Below the pieces are notes generated by a model. It saw only the letters and a list, made by a program, of their open reading frames with translations. It ran no database searches and was not told the origin of the DNA. Position numbers and translations under genes: made by a program. 64,000 nucleotides of DNA from CAUZWH01 sp965224275 (GTDB taxonomy: Bacteria; Pseudomonadota; Alphaproteobacteria; SHVV01). Position 1 is the first letter of the stretch. The number at the start of each line of letters is the position of its first letter. The stretch covers positions 868,001-932,000 of the forward strand of contig CBDCYR010000005.1 of NCBI GenBank assembly GCA_965224275.1. The letters are read 5' to 3'. Shown here in pieces: positions 62,397 through 64,000 of this stretch.

Positions 62397-63473
62397 ATGC
62401 CTTCAAATTCGACCAGCGAAGCGATGCAGCCGTCGGCTAAAGCGTCTGTCGCTCAAGACGCACGCCGCCAGTTTTATTCCGGACCGGTATGGACATCGAT
62501 GCGGTCGGCTTTCGCGGGCGATGGCTTTTCGTACCGGGACTACTTCAGCCAGGCCAACGTGTTGGCTGCGCTGCAATTGATGCCGGCCGAGATTCCATGG
62601 CTCACGATCGTGCCGGCCGATCCAGAACCTCGCGACACGGTGCCGTTCCTAGGCTGCAATGCCCTCAAAACACCGCACCTCATTCTCTCTGTCGTCGATA
62701 CCTTGCGGGCAATGGGGGTCGATTTCGTCACGTTAGGCGGCCCGGCCAACTGTTGCGGCATTGTGCATCACTTAGGGGAGGATTTCGACGTTTCCGAGGC
62801 GATGTCGGATACTTCGACCGCCAAGATCGTCCGCTTCCAGCCGAACCACGTCGTGACTATCTGCCCTAACTGCAACTACCAATACGACAACGTGGTCACC
62901 AAGACAGCGGACGTGCCTTTCGAGATGGTGCAGTTCTACGAGTTCCTCCACGAACGGCTGTCGGAACTGCCGATCAAGCGCCGTTACGAGAAGCGCGTGG
63001 GCCTGCATCGCCACGCGGGAACGTCTCATCATCAGGACCGGCATGGTGACGTATGCGCCGAAATTCTGAAGGCGATCCCGGGGATCGAGGTCGTTGAGCT
63101 GCCGAGTTTCAAGGAGCTCGGGGCCTACTGCACGGCGTCGGCGATGACCGACGCGACGCCCGAACGCTACCAGGAAATCATGGATGAGATGTTTTCGGCT
63201 GCCGCAGATCGCAACTGCGACATCGTGGCGACGATCTACCATTCGTGCCAGCGCGAGCTATGCGGTGAAGAGCACCGGGTACCCTCGATGGAAATCAAAA
63301 GCGTTTATACGATCATCGGTGAAGCGCTGGGGTTCGACCACGAGGACAAGCTCAAGCGCTACAAACAAATCGGCGACATCGACAAGATCCTGGATGAGGC
63401 GGCGCCCTACATCGACGCGCACGAACTTTCCCCAGAAGCCGCCCGCAAAGCACTCGCCTCGGTCATTTCGTAG
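62397..63473 (+). CDS. HdrB-like CCG-domain Fe-S protein
   Basis: 358 aa, cytoplasmic; AGGAG precedes the ATG. One full CCG motif is present: Cys in PFLGCNALK, then 31 residues, CC in GGPANCCGIV, then 35 residues, CPNC in TICPNCNYQY. This spacing matches heterodisulfide-reductase subunit B sites that hold a non-cubane 4Fe-4S cluster. The second half (LGAYCTASAM, IYHSCQREL) keeps only single Cys of a second motif. It is divergent from the molybdopterin enzyme, sharing a 107-bp promoter region. Confidence 0.88.
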   Translation: MPSNSTSEAMQPSAKASVAQDARRQFYSGPVWTSMRSAFAGDGFSYRDYFSQANVLAALQLMPAEIPWLTIVPADPEPRDTVPFLGCNALKTPHLILSVVDTLRAMGVDFVTLGGPANCCGIVHHLGEDFDVSEAMSDTSTAKIVRFQPNHVVTICPNCNYQYDNVVTKTADVPFEMVQFYEFLHERLSELPIKRRYEKRVGLHRHAGTSHHQDRHGDVCAEILKAIPGIEVVELPSFKELGAYCTASAMTDATPERYQEIMDEMFSAAADRNCDIVATIYHSCQRELCGEEHRVPSMEIKSVYTIIGEALGFDHEDKLKRYKQIGDIDKILDEAAPYIDAHELSPEAARKALASVIS

Positions 63474-63546
63474 CGCGAGGTAATCGCCCTTTCCTTCGGG
63501 GTCTCCTACTCCGATCAAACGCACAAGTGGACGGCTCTTCGATTCG

Positions 63547-63655
63547 CTATAAATGCCCGTTCGGGCAGTCGCCAACGACTTCTGTTCTTGAGGGCAAACG
63601 CGACCTTTTCAGGCCGTAAATGAGTGCCCAAGTTTGAGCCCTCGCAAGGTGTGCG
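63547..63655. repeat. Copy B of a dispersed intergenic repeat
   Basis: TATAAATGCCCG, GTCGCCAACGACTTCTGTT, GCGACCTT and AAGTTTGAGCCCTCG occur in the same order as in copy A at 14796-14890, with about 15 extra bases between the third and fourth blocks. It lies in the 296-bp gap between two genes with no ORF of its own. Confidence 0.65.
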
Positions 63656-63769
63656 CGATCCAACTTAGCGTTGCGTTGTTAGTGATTTCCGCCGCCAATC
63701 ACCGATCGCGTAACCCTACGCAATCCCGCCGTTTATGCGCAATCAACACTCCACACACTCGTCTAGCGG

Positions 63770-63991
63770 TTAGGCAGGCGGCTTGGCGTCCGCGCGGCTC
63801 GATAATTCACCATGCCAACCGGTGCCTGAGGCATTGACACAAGCGAGACCCTCCGTCATCTCGACGAGGGTCCACGTCCCTCTGCGCGAGGTGTAGAGAA
63901 AAATACGATTTCCATTCTCATGGTCGGCGACCGCCAAACGATGCTCGGCATAGGCATCGCGGAGGTAATCAGCCAGCTCCTGTAGTTCCAT
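63770..63991 (-). CDS. Small conserved hypothetical protein, 73 aa
   Basis: MELQELADYLRDAYAEHRLA then RIFLYTSRRGTWTLVEMTEG and LACVNASGTGWHGEL matches a short family I recall from alphaproteobacterial genomes and prophages, with a helical start and a beta-rich end (WTLV, G-x-C-V). The function is unknown. The gene lies close to the window end but its start and stop are both inside. Confidence 0.6.
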   Translation of the reverse strand: MELQELADYLRDAYAEHRLAVADHENGNRIFLYTSRRGTWTLVEMTEGLACVNASGTGWHGELSSRADAKPPA

Positions 63992-64000
63992 GCAGCGGCC

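Overview
The window is from an alphaproteobacterium, most likely a Rhodospirillales or rhizobial relative. The evidence is high GC, a eukaryotic-type GS-II next to glutaminase, a PQQ-type dehydrogenase, FolD and Csp genes of alphaproteobacterial style, and SBP/HAMP/SpoIIE signalling genes typical of that class. No 16S rRNA or other decisive marker is present, so the assignment is inference. 

Layout. (1) 0-25 kb is mostly chromosomal housekeeping and metabolic sequence: PQQ sugar dehydrogenase, CBS protein, SDR, GNAT, PilZ, amidohydrolase, FAD monooxygenase, cold-shock protein, class III cyclase, glutaminase plus GS-II, an MBL-fold enzyme, tRNA-Ala(CGC), an aldo/keto reductase, a Fe3+/phosphonate-type ABC transporter, YggT-DUF167-FolD, and a DUF4143 ATPase behind a striking double palindrome. 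Decay is visible: a cyclase remnant, a carboxymuconolactone-decarboxylase remnant and two 5'-truncated NmrA-like genes. (2) 25.5-27.1 kb is an IS1380 element. (3) 27.6-43.6 kb is a GC-rich island for nitrogen and signalling. It holds a family-3 solute-binding protein, a GPP34 (GOLPH3-like) protein, a broken PiT-like permease, GS-III, and two leucine-type binding proteins with no ABC transporter, each followed by a membrane sensor (one lacks any kinase). It also holds an OFA-type MFS carrier, a response regulator-SpoIIE phosphatase, an RsbW-like ATPase, a large histidine kinase, and a convergent amtB-glnK-STAS operon. (4) 43.6-60.2 kb is a mobile-element graveyard: truncated IS1595 and ISNCY, tandem tyrosine integrases, IS21, a frameshifted relaxase tail, an NnrS tail beside an intact quinol NO reductase, a second IS1380-type transposase, IS256, a broken PEP-CTERM protein, and an IS3 element split by an IS110 element. 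(5) 60.2-64 kb holds a molybdopterin oxidoreductase divergent from an HdrB-like CCG-domain protein. 

The most interesting candidate system is the 30.6-43.6 kb island. I infer that binding-protein ligands are read by membrane sensors, passed to a response regulator-phosphatase and a partner-switching pair (ATPase plus STAS), and tied to ammonium transport through a STAS gene that lies in the amtB-glnK operon. The P-II protein there lacks Lys58 and Arg103, residues normally used for 2-oxoglutarate and nucleotide binding. Other notable signals are two palindromic elements that share a centre but have different arms, a double palindrome abutting the ATPase start codon, Shine-Dalgarno-masking hairpins on an integrase and a transposase, and a likely bridge-RNA region in the IS110 element.
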